From NCBI GenBank assembly GCA_021234155.1, contig JAJEKV010000004.1, positions 24,841,662 through 24,905,661 on the forward strand: a stretch of DNA of 64,000 bases, in the 5' to 3' direction. This DNA comes from Isoetes taiwanensis (taxonomy: Eukaryota > Streptophyta > Lycopodiopsida > Isoetales > Isoetaceae). Of the stretch, positions 46,520-56,535 are shown in pieces (positions within the stretch are counted from its first letter, which is position 1; every line of letters begins with the position of its first letter). The notes beneath the pieces were generated by a model. The model made no database searches. It was not told the origin of the DNA and worked only from the letters and a program-made list of their open reading frames with translations. A program made the translations under genes and the position numbers.

Positions 46520-47925
46520 GGCACTCATATATCGCGATGATGTTGACTTTTGCTTCGCATATACCCCGAGGAGGACATACAGCGCCACACGGATGCTTTG
46601 GACACTTTACGCCAATTCGACATGAGGTTAACTTGGCCCAAGACAAAGTGCTTCTGGTCCCATCATCCGGCACCCACGTCTTCCCTCATTCACTTACCGA
46701 GGGGAGGTAGTGGAGGTGGCTGGATCTTATAAGTATTTGGGCATTGAGTTTTCTACTACCACACCTTTGGGATGCATCCATCGGGTTACGGTCCCTTGCG
46801 GTTTGAAAGCCACATGCAATGCAAAACAACAGTCACAAAGCGGTTGTATGCATGGGGTCACCGAGGCACACTTGTTCGGGGCCTTGGTTGAACCGGTCCT
46901 CCTCTATGGGGCAGAAGTGTGGGGGCGGTGATATCCCTCACCACTTGGAGCGATCTAGAAGCAGTGCAGAAGGCTTTCTTGGCCCGGCAGGGAGTGAAAT
47001 CCGCAGTCCCCATATCCGATCTTGCTCCGGGAGGCGAGGCTTCCTTCCATTCTGAGAGGGCTGTCTTTGGAGCGTCACATTATTTACTTCGGAAGGTGGT
47101 GTCTATGGATGAAGCCCGGCTGCCCAACCTTGCTTTGGCGGTGGCGATGGGCCCCTTGGCGACTCAAAGCCTGCTGGAAAGACAAGCAAGCCCGATGGTT
47201 CGCTATGGAATGTCAGGGCACACAGATGTGGACCAGTGCATACAGAAGGAGCTTACGCCTTGAAGCGATACTTGGATGCTTGCTTCATGGCCAAGCTTTG
47301 GGATCTGAGAGGCCACATCACATGTCAAGGTGGCAAATTATTGACAACAGGTTAATCCCATGCTCACGAGGGGCCCACACCACTACTGCGCACCCATCTA
47401 CCCATGAAAAAGCGCGGGGTGATTGCTTCCATGCGCCGCGGTGCACACCACCTCCGCGTGAGGCGGGGAGATGGATTAGGGGCCGCGTGAGGGCGAGGAT
47501 GCATCGTCAGTCCGTCAGGGGGCCATTGAGGATGAAAGTCACGCCCTCCGGGCACAATCGGCGTGCGAGCATATCGGGCCGGTATGCTCGGTTAGTTGTG
47601 CCCCAACAGGCCTTGCATGAGCTCTTGAGCACGGCCTCTGTAGGCTTGTTGGGATCGTACCTCCAGGAGGTAATGGATCTGTAGGACTTCGGTTATGCCC
47701 CACATCCAGGCATTAACCTCAATTTGTACTTGTGATTATGTATATAAGCGTGCGGTATGTCGGCATCCTTATTGCTACTAAGGTTTTCCCCAAAAAACCT
47801 TGCCGGGCGGGGTTTTAATCACGGTAATAATCGCTGCTTGCTCTCTCTTTGTACTTGGGTCCCATAGGCCAGTTGGTCTCCGTGGACGATAAAATCATAT
47901 TCTATTCTATTCTATTCTATTCTCA
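46520..47925 (+). mobile_element. LINE retrotransposon 3-prime half (LINE-2) with (TTCTA)n tail
   Basis: The reverse transcriptase C-terminal half is readable in pieces. The YADD-like site is IYRDDVDF near 46530. It is followed by PEEDIQRHTDALDTLRQFDM, then SYKYLGIEFSTTTPLG, LVEPVLLYGAEVWG and VQKAFLARQGVK. Frames change at least four times. After a 3-prime UTR the element ends in five TTCTA units at 47898-47924 preceded by GGTCTCCGTGGACGATAAAA. Ending in a short tandem repeat rather than poly(A) is typical of RTE-type LINEs, so an RTE-like placement is inferred, not shown. Shorter 3-prime ends with the same tail occur at 50309, 54942 (minus) and a longer one at 62600. Confidence 0.85.
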
Positions 47926-48937
47926 TCGGGTACGAATAATGCTTTAAGTTGCCTTGTTCATTTTCTATTTTAGATCTTCCATCGGACTTGCTTATGATGG
48001 ACTTCCTTATAAGTGTTGCTGACGATTTGGGTACTCATTTGGCTCAATCTATTGTTGAAGGTCTGTGTTTCTTTACCTTGTGGTCGAGCTCTTCCTAGTT
48101 TAAGTATCATTAACAGTGGCCCTATATTCCTGAAATTTGGTTTGCAACTACAAATGGTCCTCAGCTTGCTGACTTGTTTTTCCAACTTGAACTCTTTGCA
48201 AATTTTCGTGCTAAGTGGGATCGTCCTGCCAACATTCCTACTTTCTCTTCTCCTCTCACTTTTGCTACTCCTAGACCTGTGCCTCCTCAGTCCACGTCCT
48301 TTACAAATGCAGTAATAAGAATGTTTATATGCTTTCTATTTCTAATATGCAATTTGCACTTGTTTTTTATCTTTGATGCTAGAGCTAAGTTGCAAAATGA
48401 TTCAAGAAGCGGCGAGGAGCGATGAGAAAAGAGCTCGGATGGCTAGACAAAAATTAATTTGAAAAAAGTTACTCGTAATAAGTTTGCTCAAACTGCTTCT
48501 CAAGCATCACATCCTAGTGAAGATGAACATGGAAGGGCACAATAGGAGGCCATCATTCCCTTATCAGAGGTGGAGGCACCCTGTGGAAGGCCAGAGCAGA
48601 ATCTGCACATAACATGGAGAGGATGGAGTGGAGCGGAGTCTCCCCTCTGCCAAATGCTGCAAGACACAACGGAAAGGTGGAACACAGAGGAGGCTCCCCC
48701 TTGTCACTTACTCGCATACGATAGGTAGACATCTCAGATGCCACTGGGATGGATGTGGAGCACTCTATATGAATATTCTTTCTTGGAATGTTGGGGGAGT
48801 GGCTTTTTCTCTAAGCAAAAGGAGTAGGTTGTTTCTCTATCTATCTAACTATGAATCTATATTGTCTTCAAAAGCACAAGTGTCATAAAGATGATGTTTA
48901 AAAACTGGCTAACATCTTGGGACATGATTACTACACC

Positions 48938-49680
48938 AAAGAACCCTATAAATGAAGATCAAGTTCAGTTAGTCCTGCCACCATCAACGCAACCACCACC
49001 TGCACATGGCAAAGACCCTATTTATGCGTTATCATTATGGTTGGTTGGATACATCAACTTTCTTCAATCCATCCCTACACTATCCCCAAGGCCCCCAAGG
49101 GGCCAAAAAATTTGTTAATTAACATAAACCATTACATCCAATACTTTAAATTAAATTCCCCCTAAAACTGGTTTTAGTGCATATTTCCACGGGAGGTGAC
49201 TCCGGGCAACGAGAGCTGTTGGATAGGCATATTCACGACTTATTCTTTGATTTGGACCGTAGATAGTGATCCTCGTTTGTGGGGTATGCTTGTACAAGTT
49301 CTTTTATACTGTATAATGAGAGTTGCAAAATACTATAAGGTTTGAGGCAATGTACTCAATTGTGTTGATTTCATGCATGTATTATCTTGTTTTTAAGGGG
49401 TATAAAGGGGCTCTCATTTGCCGGAGTCACCCGTGTGAATATGCACCAAAACCAAAGGGGTTTTTAGGGGAATTTAATTTAAAGTATTGGATGTAATGGT
49501 TTGTTTTAACTAACAAATTTTTTGGCCCTTAGAGGTCTTGGGGATGGTGTAAAATGAATGAAGAAAGTTGATGTATCCAACCAACCATAATGATAACATC
49601 AATAGGATCTTTGCCATCATGTGCGGGTGGTGGTTCGTTGATAGTGGCGGGGCGAGCGATCTTCATTTATAGGGTTCTTT
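48938..49680. mobile_element. Large foldback element, arms about 265 bp
   Basis: Left arm 48938-49205 and right arm 49421-49680 are inverted copies: the outer ends read AAAGAACCCTATAAATGAAG and its complement, the inner ends GTGACTCCGG and its complement. Identity is high with scattered indels. The 215-base loop is a copy of the dispersed repeat at 14157. The left arm begins exactly where the LINE-3 endonuclease frame is lost, so the foldback inserted into the LINE. Transcription would yield a long double-stranded hairpin. Confidence 0.88.
49206..49395 (+). repeat. Dispersed 190 bp repeat, copy 2 (foldback loop)
   Basis: Same sequence as 14157-14345, starting GGCAACGAGAGCTGTTGGAT and including CAAAATACTATAAGGTTTGA. 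Here it is the loop between two inverted arms that are absent around the other two copies. Confidence 0.82.
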
Positions 49681-49830
49681 AATATAATAATAATGATTGC
49701 ATCAACATTGTGTTGACTTGGTGTAGGAGGAATGTCATGTGGAATTGGCGGATTGGGAGATTCTATAGTGCATTAACATAATGGAAAGAAATTGGTTAGA
49801 TTGATATCAAAATAGCATAGGAAAGGATAG

Positions 49831-49989
49831 AACTTTAATAGCAAAATAAAATTGAATCAAATAAAAGCTTTTGACAGCATTATGCTCTACAATAATGTTT
49901 TATTCACAAAACTTTAGTAGCGAAATAAAATTGAATCAAATAAAAACTTTTGACATTGATATATGCTCTACAATAATCGTTTATTCACA
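49831..49989 (+). repeat. 79 bp tandem duplication
   Basis: The unit starting AACTTTAATAGC and ending TTATTCACAA is repeated at 49831 and 49910 with about eight differences. It lies inside the 2.1 kb segment that splits LINE-3. Confidence 0.85.
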
Positions 49990-50308
49990 AACCATTGCAT
50001 GAACATCAACGTTACTTTGTAGTAACAATTGGTGAGGTTCGTAAAGAACCAGTGACACTTTCTCACGGGTTGTCTGGCTTTGGTTTAACATGTGAAGAGA
50101 CTTGGCCAGTTTGGTGATGTGGAGTAGGTTTCCTGTAACGGTCAGTGAAGCGAGATCAAGGGCAGAGGTTTTGAAGCAAGCTGCTCTTGGCGTTCCGCGT
50201 GTTGTTACTTCAGCTACAACTATTTCTCTTTCACAATGAAACCATTGTTTATCAATCCATATGATTTTGGATGCTCCATCTCTAGCTTAAAGTTAATGCA
50301 TGATTCAC

Positions 50309-50355
50309 CTTGGTCTCCGTGGACGATAAAATCATATTCTATTCTATTCTATTCT
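50309..50355 (+). mobile_element. LINE-2 3-prime end fragment, 47 bp
   Basis: Consists of TTGGTCTCCGTGGACGATAA and ATCATA followed by TTCTA units, identical to the last bases of LINE-2 at 47878-47924. It is a severely 5-prime-truncated insertion. Confidence 0.85.
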
Positions 50356-50795
50356 TCTAGTTCGATTAAAGTTCCAAACCTACAATATAAATGCATTCTT
50401 GTGGCCAATGTTTGACTGATCTGCATGACTCAGAAAAGGGCATGGAATAATCCGCCTGTTGTGTGCATAAGAATCCGTTTGTTGATTGAAGCTAAAGGCT
50501 GGCTGCTATGAACAATCCAACAGGCCAGGAATATCCAAGAGTTGGAAGCAAACAGAGGGCCTAAACTCTAAACTCTTTTTGAATCTGCAGCAAATCTTAG
50601 AATAGATAAAGGGAAGGAAACAAAGGCAAGTTTTGGAGCACTACATTGTAGAACCAGGAAACCAATACCTTGTAAAAAAAAACCATTATGCTAACTGAAG
50701 AAACATTAAAAAACAAATACCTTTGTAAGTGTGAACAAAAAATCCACCTCGTGGTAGCAAAAATCCACTCCGACAACAAGAATCCAAGAGGGCAA

Positions 50796-50896
50796 GTACA
50801 CATGCACATGCACTTGCACTTGCACATGCACAGTACACATGCACATGCATGCACATGCATACACATGCACATGCACGTGCACATGCATACACATGC
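50796..50896 (+). repeat. CATGCA-type microsatellite
   Basis: About 100 bases of ACATGC, ATGCAC and related hexamers, almost strictly alternating purine and pyrimidine, which favours Z-DNA and slippage. Frames on both strands give only Met, His, Cys, Ala repeats and are not genes. Confidence 0.95.
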
Positions 50897-51084
50897 GCCG
50901 TGTTCATGCGCAAACACATGCAGAGAAAGATAACAACCCTCGGATTGTTCCAACCAACGAAAATCAACGGCCCATAAAGGGTGCACTCTAGAAATACTAT
51001 TTAGTACATCTCAACGAATATAACAATGAAATCATAGAAAAATCATGTGAAAAAGCGTATAAAAATCTAAAAGTAACCCCCTGT

Positions 51085-53500
51085 TATTGTGCTAGATATA
51101 GCGGCTGCTAATTCTACTAAAGCAGGTGTTCTTATAATATGAAGCCCTCTTTTAATGTCACTTTCACTCAAGTGGTCAGGTTTAGTCGTTGAATTAAATG
51201 GGGAATGGGGATGTTTTAATGAATATTTATGCTCACAATTATCCGCATCAAAGTGGAGCTTTGTAGACTTCTCTTCTTAGCAAAGTCCTCAAGAGGCAAT
51301 AATGTGGCATGGTTGCTCATTCCGAGATTTCAATATGGTTGAAGCGAAGGCAGCGAGGTGCAATAGGGGATCCCAAGCGATTCGAGGATTTTAAGTGGGA
51401 ACAATGGCCTCTTGCATGATTGTGTTTTTGGAGATTAATGGAGATCAGACTTTCACATGGTACAATGGATGGACCGCAATGGTAGACCTTATGCCCGACA
51501 TTAATGAGACTATTGTAATGGTGTAGGCTGCTGATTTTCTTGATTCTGAACAACTAATTTGTTGGATAGTGTAGTATCGGATCATAATCCACCTTTGGTT
51601 CTCTATTAGATAACTTCTCTATTGAAGAGCTACAAAAACTTACTTCAATCTCAATACTAAACACTTGAAGGATAGTGATTACATTGGAGGTTGTAGGAAT
51701 GCATGGTCTCATGAATTCTCGTATTGGTGGTATGGTAGTCTTTCTTTGCTATTAGGGCTTTTGTCAAGTCCTTTGCAAAATGGAATCATCATGAAGTGGT
51801 CGGACTAGAGGCCAATTGTGCAGGTTGTATCAAGAGTCACAAAGATATGCTCTTTTGCCACTTCTTGTGGCATTAGGGAGAAAGCAATCTTGGCGAGATT
51901 AAAGCCATTAAGACAACTCATGCGAATCAAGCCAGGATAAAGGCTAGACTGGAATGGTTTAGGTCTGGTGATCGATGCTCTCACTCTTTTTTTTTTTGGG
52001 CTGCTAAGAGAAGGCATATGATGGCCTCTATTAACTCTGTCATTTTGCCTAATGGTTCGGAGATGTCTGGGCCAGTCCAATTGAAGCAGTATCTCCACGA
52101 CCATTTCTCCTCCTTTTTCTTGAGACAATAGTTTCCCTTTCGGGGAGGATATGCAATCTGTAATCTTCTCGAAGGTACACTACATAGTGTCGTGAGAACA
52201 GCGTGTACACCTAGAATCAAACATCATCATCAATGACTTACATTCAACTGCTTCTCTCTTAGATAAAGGCAAGTGCCCTGGTCTAGATGGTCACCCAGCG
52301 GAATGTTTTCAGGAATATTGGGATTAATTGGATTGTGATCTTTACAATCTTTTTGTGAGTTTCGTAGATTCAAAAGCTTGGTTAAGATTCTAAATACTAG
52401 CTACATCTCTTATTCTTAAGTGTAAGAAGCCAAAAACAATATCCGATGGCGGCTCTATCACATTATTATCTTCTGTATATAAAATATTTGCTAAGGCCCT
52501 TGCAGACAAACTGCGTGTCTTGGCTGCTTTAATCTCTCCTACTGAATCTGGCTTCTTACCAAATAGGTGCACTTGAAACAACATTGTTCTTTGCTATGAG
52601 GGTGTATATTGGGATAGATTGAAAGGTCGGTATAGTCTATCTTAAATTAGATTTTGCCAAAGCATATGATAGCGTGGATTTGGAATGTTTGAAAAAAAAG
52701 CCTCTTGATGTTGGGTTTTAGTCGGTTCACCAATGAAGTTATGAAGCTCCATATTTCTACATGGTCTCTTGTGTGCCTTTTCGGGAGAAACCCGGAGTGT
52801 ATTTTACGTTTGGGGGGTCCATCAAGGTTGCCCATTAGCTCCTCTTTTTTGTTTACAATAGTAGCTGAGATCCTTTCACAGTTATTTGCTAAGACAGTGC
52901 AAGATGGGATAGTGCAGGGTCTGACTATGGAGGATGGTTCAGAGGAAATATAACTAGTATGCCGATGACACATTCCTCTTTCTTGTTGCTGAGACAATCT
53001 TCATAATGAAAAGCTTCTTCTTGATACTTTTTCCTTAGTATTTGGATATCTGGTTGTGGCTGAAGTGCTCTGCCTTATGGACGCTTGATGGTATTGTACC
53101 ACCTTATGTTCTTGATTTTCCTTCGAAGGTGCTTCCCCATGGGAAGGCCACTAAGCTTCTGGGTATTTCTGTGAGCATTCATATTTCTACTTCAGATGCT
53201 TGGAATATTATTGTAAAAGGTTTGCGAAAGCATTTGTTTAAGTGCTAAGCTCTCTCTACCAGCGCGGATGATTATTGTAAGCATGTTTTATATAACTCCC
53301 ATGTTTATAGACCTCTGCACTTCTAGCTTCTCAGGCAAAATTTCAGGTAATAAATCACCATTGTCTGTAACTTTATCTGGGTGGGGATAATTGCATGCTC
53401 CAAATGCCCTATGCCAAAATTTGCTGATGGCTTAGATATGATAGACTTTCATTTGCAAAGTAAGCTTATGATTTATAAGTTCATCTAAAGGATTCTTAAG
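51085..53500 (+). mobile_element. LINE-3, endonuclease end and reverse transcriptase
   Basis: Resuming from 48935, the plus strand gives AAANSTKAGVLI, PSFNVTFTQVVR, NIYAHNYPHQSGALW, RDFNMVE, FTWYNGW and VSDHNPPLV (endonuclease). Then ARLEWFRSGDRCSHSFF (linker) and reverse transcriptase motifs DKGKCPGLDG, SITLLSSVYKIFAKALADKL and SPTESGFLPNR near 52270-52570. Later segments (VAEILSQLFAKTV near 52870) follow. Frames shift many times and stops are frequent. The order matches LINE-1 at 33480-35800 closely, so both may be of the same L1-like type. The 3-prime end is not clearly defined. Confidence 0.85.
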
Positions 53501-54941
53501 GATATGGCTGATTCACCTGGATTGTGATTGGTGAAACAATGCGCTGCATTATATGTTCCTTTTAGGAAAACTTCATTAAACCCTCTTAAATTTTGGGGTC
53601 TCTTTTACCAACTATACCCTTTCCCTAATGCCTCCCCTATGTTGGAGTCTTGTGAGATAGTGCAGACCTTATTTCGTATCAATCCTGTTGCATGTCATCA
53701 GCTGAGTGCTCCTTGTTGGTGTATACCTATGGAAAATAATCTTCCACTTTGTGCTTCAAGAATCTTCACAATTGCGACATGGTATAAGTCAAGCCATTTA
53801 GTGATCTAGGAGGTCTTTCAAACCAAATTCTTGTTGTCTCGATGGGAATGAGATCTATTTGGCAAAAGGTTACTAGTAATCCCAGCCATTTATTGCTTGA
53901 GCCAAATAAAAAGCCAAATATGATAACATACAACCTGTCAACTTTGCTGCCGAGCTTCACCAATGAACTTCTTTTTGTCTTTGGTTCGTCATAAATAATA
54001 GAATGGACCGCTGATTTCCTAATGCACCCTAAAGAAAACCCAAGATATTTGCTCCTATTTAATAAAGTTAAGAAAGATGTCATATAACAAAATAGCTACA
54101 CATAACTTTCTAAAGACTAGAGCAACCAACGTGTATTGAGGAAAGGTGCATAAGCGAAATACTTACAAATCTTGCTAAAGTCTTTGCAATTCCTGTAAAT
54201 CAATACAAATAAAGGTACTATTTAATTTTCATTAAACCATGTCCTTCAAAATTAGTGATGACTTTAATGCAGACAATGGCTTCAGCAGACAATGCTTCAA
54301 TGTAAATTAGAAACCCAATTATATGCTCGACTAAAAGGAATTACAAAGCTAAAAGGGAGGACAAAATCTCTAGATCTATGGATAGTTGCTTGAGAGAACA
54401 AATAAATTGAATATCTCAGAAAGCAATATATCTCTGAAATTGAATACCTCTGACTTATGGAATAAGAGCATACAAAGAACGATGGATTAAGTAACTTTGC
54501 ATCAAAGAGATCACGAGGAAACTTTAACATTAGAGAACCTTACTGAGTTATGGATAAATCAGACTGTAAAAACCGTTTGATAATCTATAGCTTTGCTACG
54601 ATGGCTAAATCCAAATTTATCAAAGCCAACAAATCCAACCTTAATTATCGCTGGGAAAGACAAGATCCTTAAGGGTGAGATAGCTGATGTCTAATTAATC
54701 GTATTTGGCATTCTGGTCAATCTCTATACTTCGTGCTCCAACCACATGCATAAGCAGAGCAGATATATTGCACCAAGAACCTGCCAAAAAAAAAAAAAAA
54801 AAAAAAACGCTACAGATCTTGAGGATAATAGACATTCAGGACCAAACACAAAAAAAACCCAAATTGTAACATCAGGCTGTAGGTAATAACTTCATGTCAT
54901 CAAATCAAAAGCTTTTGATCATCAGTCTATCTCAGCAGTGA
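53501..54941. other. Spacer with poly(A) tract
   Basis: No gene is recognised. A run of 22 A lies at 54786-54807 and may be the tail of a plus-strand retroelement. Frames at 53528 and 53766 have no motif; the first could be degraded downstream LINE sequence. Confidence 0.45.
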
Positions 54942-55017
54942 AGAATAGAATAGAATAGAATAGAATTATTTTTATCGTCCACGGAGACCAATCGGCCTAT
55001 GGGACCCAATACAAAAA
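54942..55017 (-). mobile_element. LINE-2 3-prime end fragment, minus strand
   Basis: Four TAGAA units are followed by the complement of the LINE-2 end (TATCGTCCACGGAGACCAAT, then GGCCTATGGGACCCAA). About 75 bases remain. Confidence 0.85.
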
Positions 55018-55833
55018 GCGCAGCAGTCACATTACTGCGAAGAAGATGCAACAAAATGTGGCAAGGAGCGACTGAAAGCAAAATGATGTCAAGCTATTTA
55101 TTGCTGTGTTGCAGATATCTTGCAGCTGAGATGAATAAAGCTCTTTCAAAAACTACAATCAAAGGATGCATATGCAAGCATTAACATGGAGAAAGGTAAA
55201 AGATCAAGCAGGGTTTCACTGGATCATGCAACTTATGGAAATGGTCCTGCATAATAAATCTTGAAATGTGATTCTAATTTTGAAACCTAACGCAAAATAC
55301 AAATAGTTCTGTAGCAGTGTATTTTCGTACTAATAGAGTACCAGCCACATATTCTTCTGTATGCATGTTGCATCCGCCATCAATAACTGCCTTCAATAAT
55401 TGTGCAACTTACAATAGCGGCCCTGCTTTGGAGGATCTTATCCTGAACCTTGTGCCTATGCCTGATTGAGAAAATGCAGATGAAAACTAATTACTACATT
55501 CAAATTCGGAAGCACGCCGGTGCAAATCCTGATACACAGATAGCAAATAACCAGCAAACCTTACCCAAAAAAAAAATGCCCGAGTGGTTGTTGCTTGTTA
55601 CGGCTTCTGCTCTGAAAAAGACTCTGTAAAAAACTCTGTAAGAAACTATCAACTTAAGAGCTCTACACCTCTGAAGTAAAGAACAGTTAGGCTAATACCT
55701 GAAGCGCGCTTGCTATCGTGAAGCCACAATACATGAAGCCTAGGGTTTGCTAATACCTAAAACCACATTATATAATTATGACCATCAACAACAACTATGT
55801 ACCTTGACTTGAGGTTTAGTTTCAACTGCTCAT
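55018..55833. other. Gene-free spacer
   Basis: No motif-bearing frame or defined repeat. It lies downstream of the candidate minus-strand gene at 55834-56225 and may hold its 3-prime UTR. Confidence 0.45.
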
Positions 55834-56225
55834 TTATGCTGACTCGCTCAAACTAATGTAAGAGTTCCTTGCCCAGCTCGCCAAATATAAAATAAGAAGA
55901 AATGGAATAACGTATAAGCAAATTTTGAGATCCACTGGAGACCAAAGATTGGGTCGTTTGTGAACCTGTTTCTTATGTATCCTCGGTTTTGCCTGAAGAA
56001 AAGAGCACATGTTAAGAAGGCAAAGAAATTCGACAAATCCACCACAAAAACAAAATCGTCTACCTCATGTTGAATCTGAAACCTGCTATCCAGCCGATTT
56101 GGAGCCTTCTTCAGATAGAATGGAATGGAGGTGAGAATACGTCTCCAGAATGTTCGACAGTATGCAAAAGCATGAGAGCAAGGTGAAGAGTTCAGATCGT
56201 CCATGCTGTCGGCCGCCATAGCCAT
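55834..56225 (-). CDS. Candidate two-exon gene, 106 aa single-pass membrane protein
   Basis: Exon 1 (56225-56064) starts MAMAADSMDDLNSSPCSHAF and runs 54 codons to a GT donor (GAG then GTAGAC). Exon 2 (55992-55834) follows a TCTTCAG acceptor with AKPRIHKKQVHKRPNLWSP, then a hydrophobic segment (LKICLYVIPFLLILYLASWA) and a short tail ending SLSESA before TAA. The phases match. The layout, a basic cytosolic part before one transmembrane helix near the C terminus, would suit a tail-anchored or type II protein. The family is unrecognised. It could also be only the first exons of a larger gene, or chance; an unspliced 165-codon frame covers the same DNA. Confidence 0.4.
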
Positions 56226-56365
56226 GGAAAGATGCAACAAAAGAAAATTCAAAATGTGAGAAAAACCATCGATAAAGCTCGCAAAGGAGCACTTGTCACG
56301 GCGTAACATCTGTGTGGATCTCAAACACAAAACCAATGCCATCACTTTTAATAGATAAGATGCTT

Positions 56366-56535
56366 TAAAATTAACACCATTAAGTACATTCCCTCAAATC
56401 ACCCTTAGTATTTTATAAACATCGATATCACAGGTGTATAAAAATTTGTACAGTATACCCATAGCGAGGATCGCTATGTGGTCCGGATCAAAGATAAGGG
56501 CAAATATGCCCATCCCAGGTAAAGCTCTTGATGCG
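56366..56535 (-). repeat. Dispersed 190 bp repeat, copy 3
   Basis: Minus-strand copy of 14157-14345: AAAATTAACACCATTAAGTA marks its end and GGATCGCTATG its middle. It is the most diverged of the three and lies about 140 bases upstream of the candidate gene at 56225. Confidence 0.7.

Larger units (their letters stand above)
47926..51085 (+). mobile_element. LINE-3, 5-prime part, interrupted by insertion
   Basis: An ORF1-like start at 47994 reads MMDFLISVADDLGTHLAQSI, followed with frameshifts by LADLFFQLELFANFRAKWDR near 48160. The ORF2 endonuclease starts at 48769 with MNILSWNVGGVAFSLSKRSR, then CLQKHKCHKDDV and LANILGHDYYT ending at about 48935. The endonuclease resumes only at about 51085. 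The 2.1 kb between holds a 743 bp foldback, local repeats and a CATGCA-type microsatellite. The first 160 bases also occur at 63826-64000. Confidence 0.75.

Noticed and set aside
50597-50986. Met/Cys/His-rich frames on both strands
   Set aside because: Produced by the CATGCA-type microsatellite.
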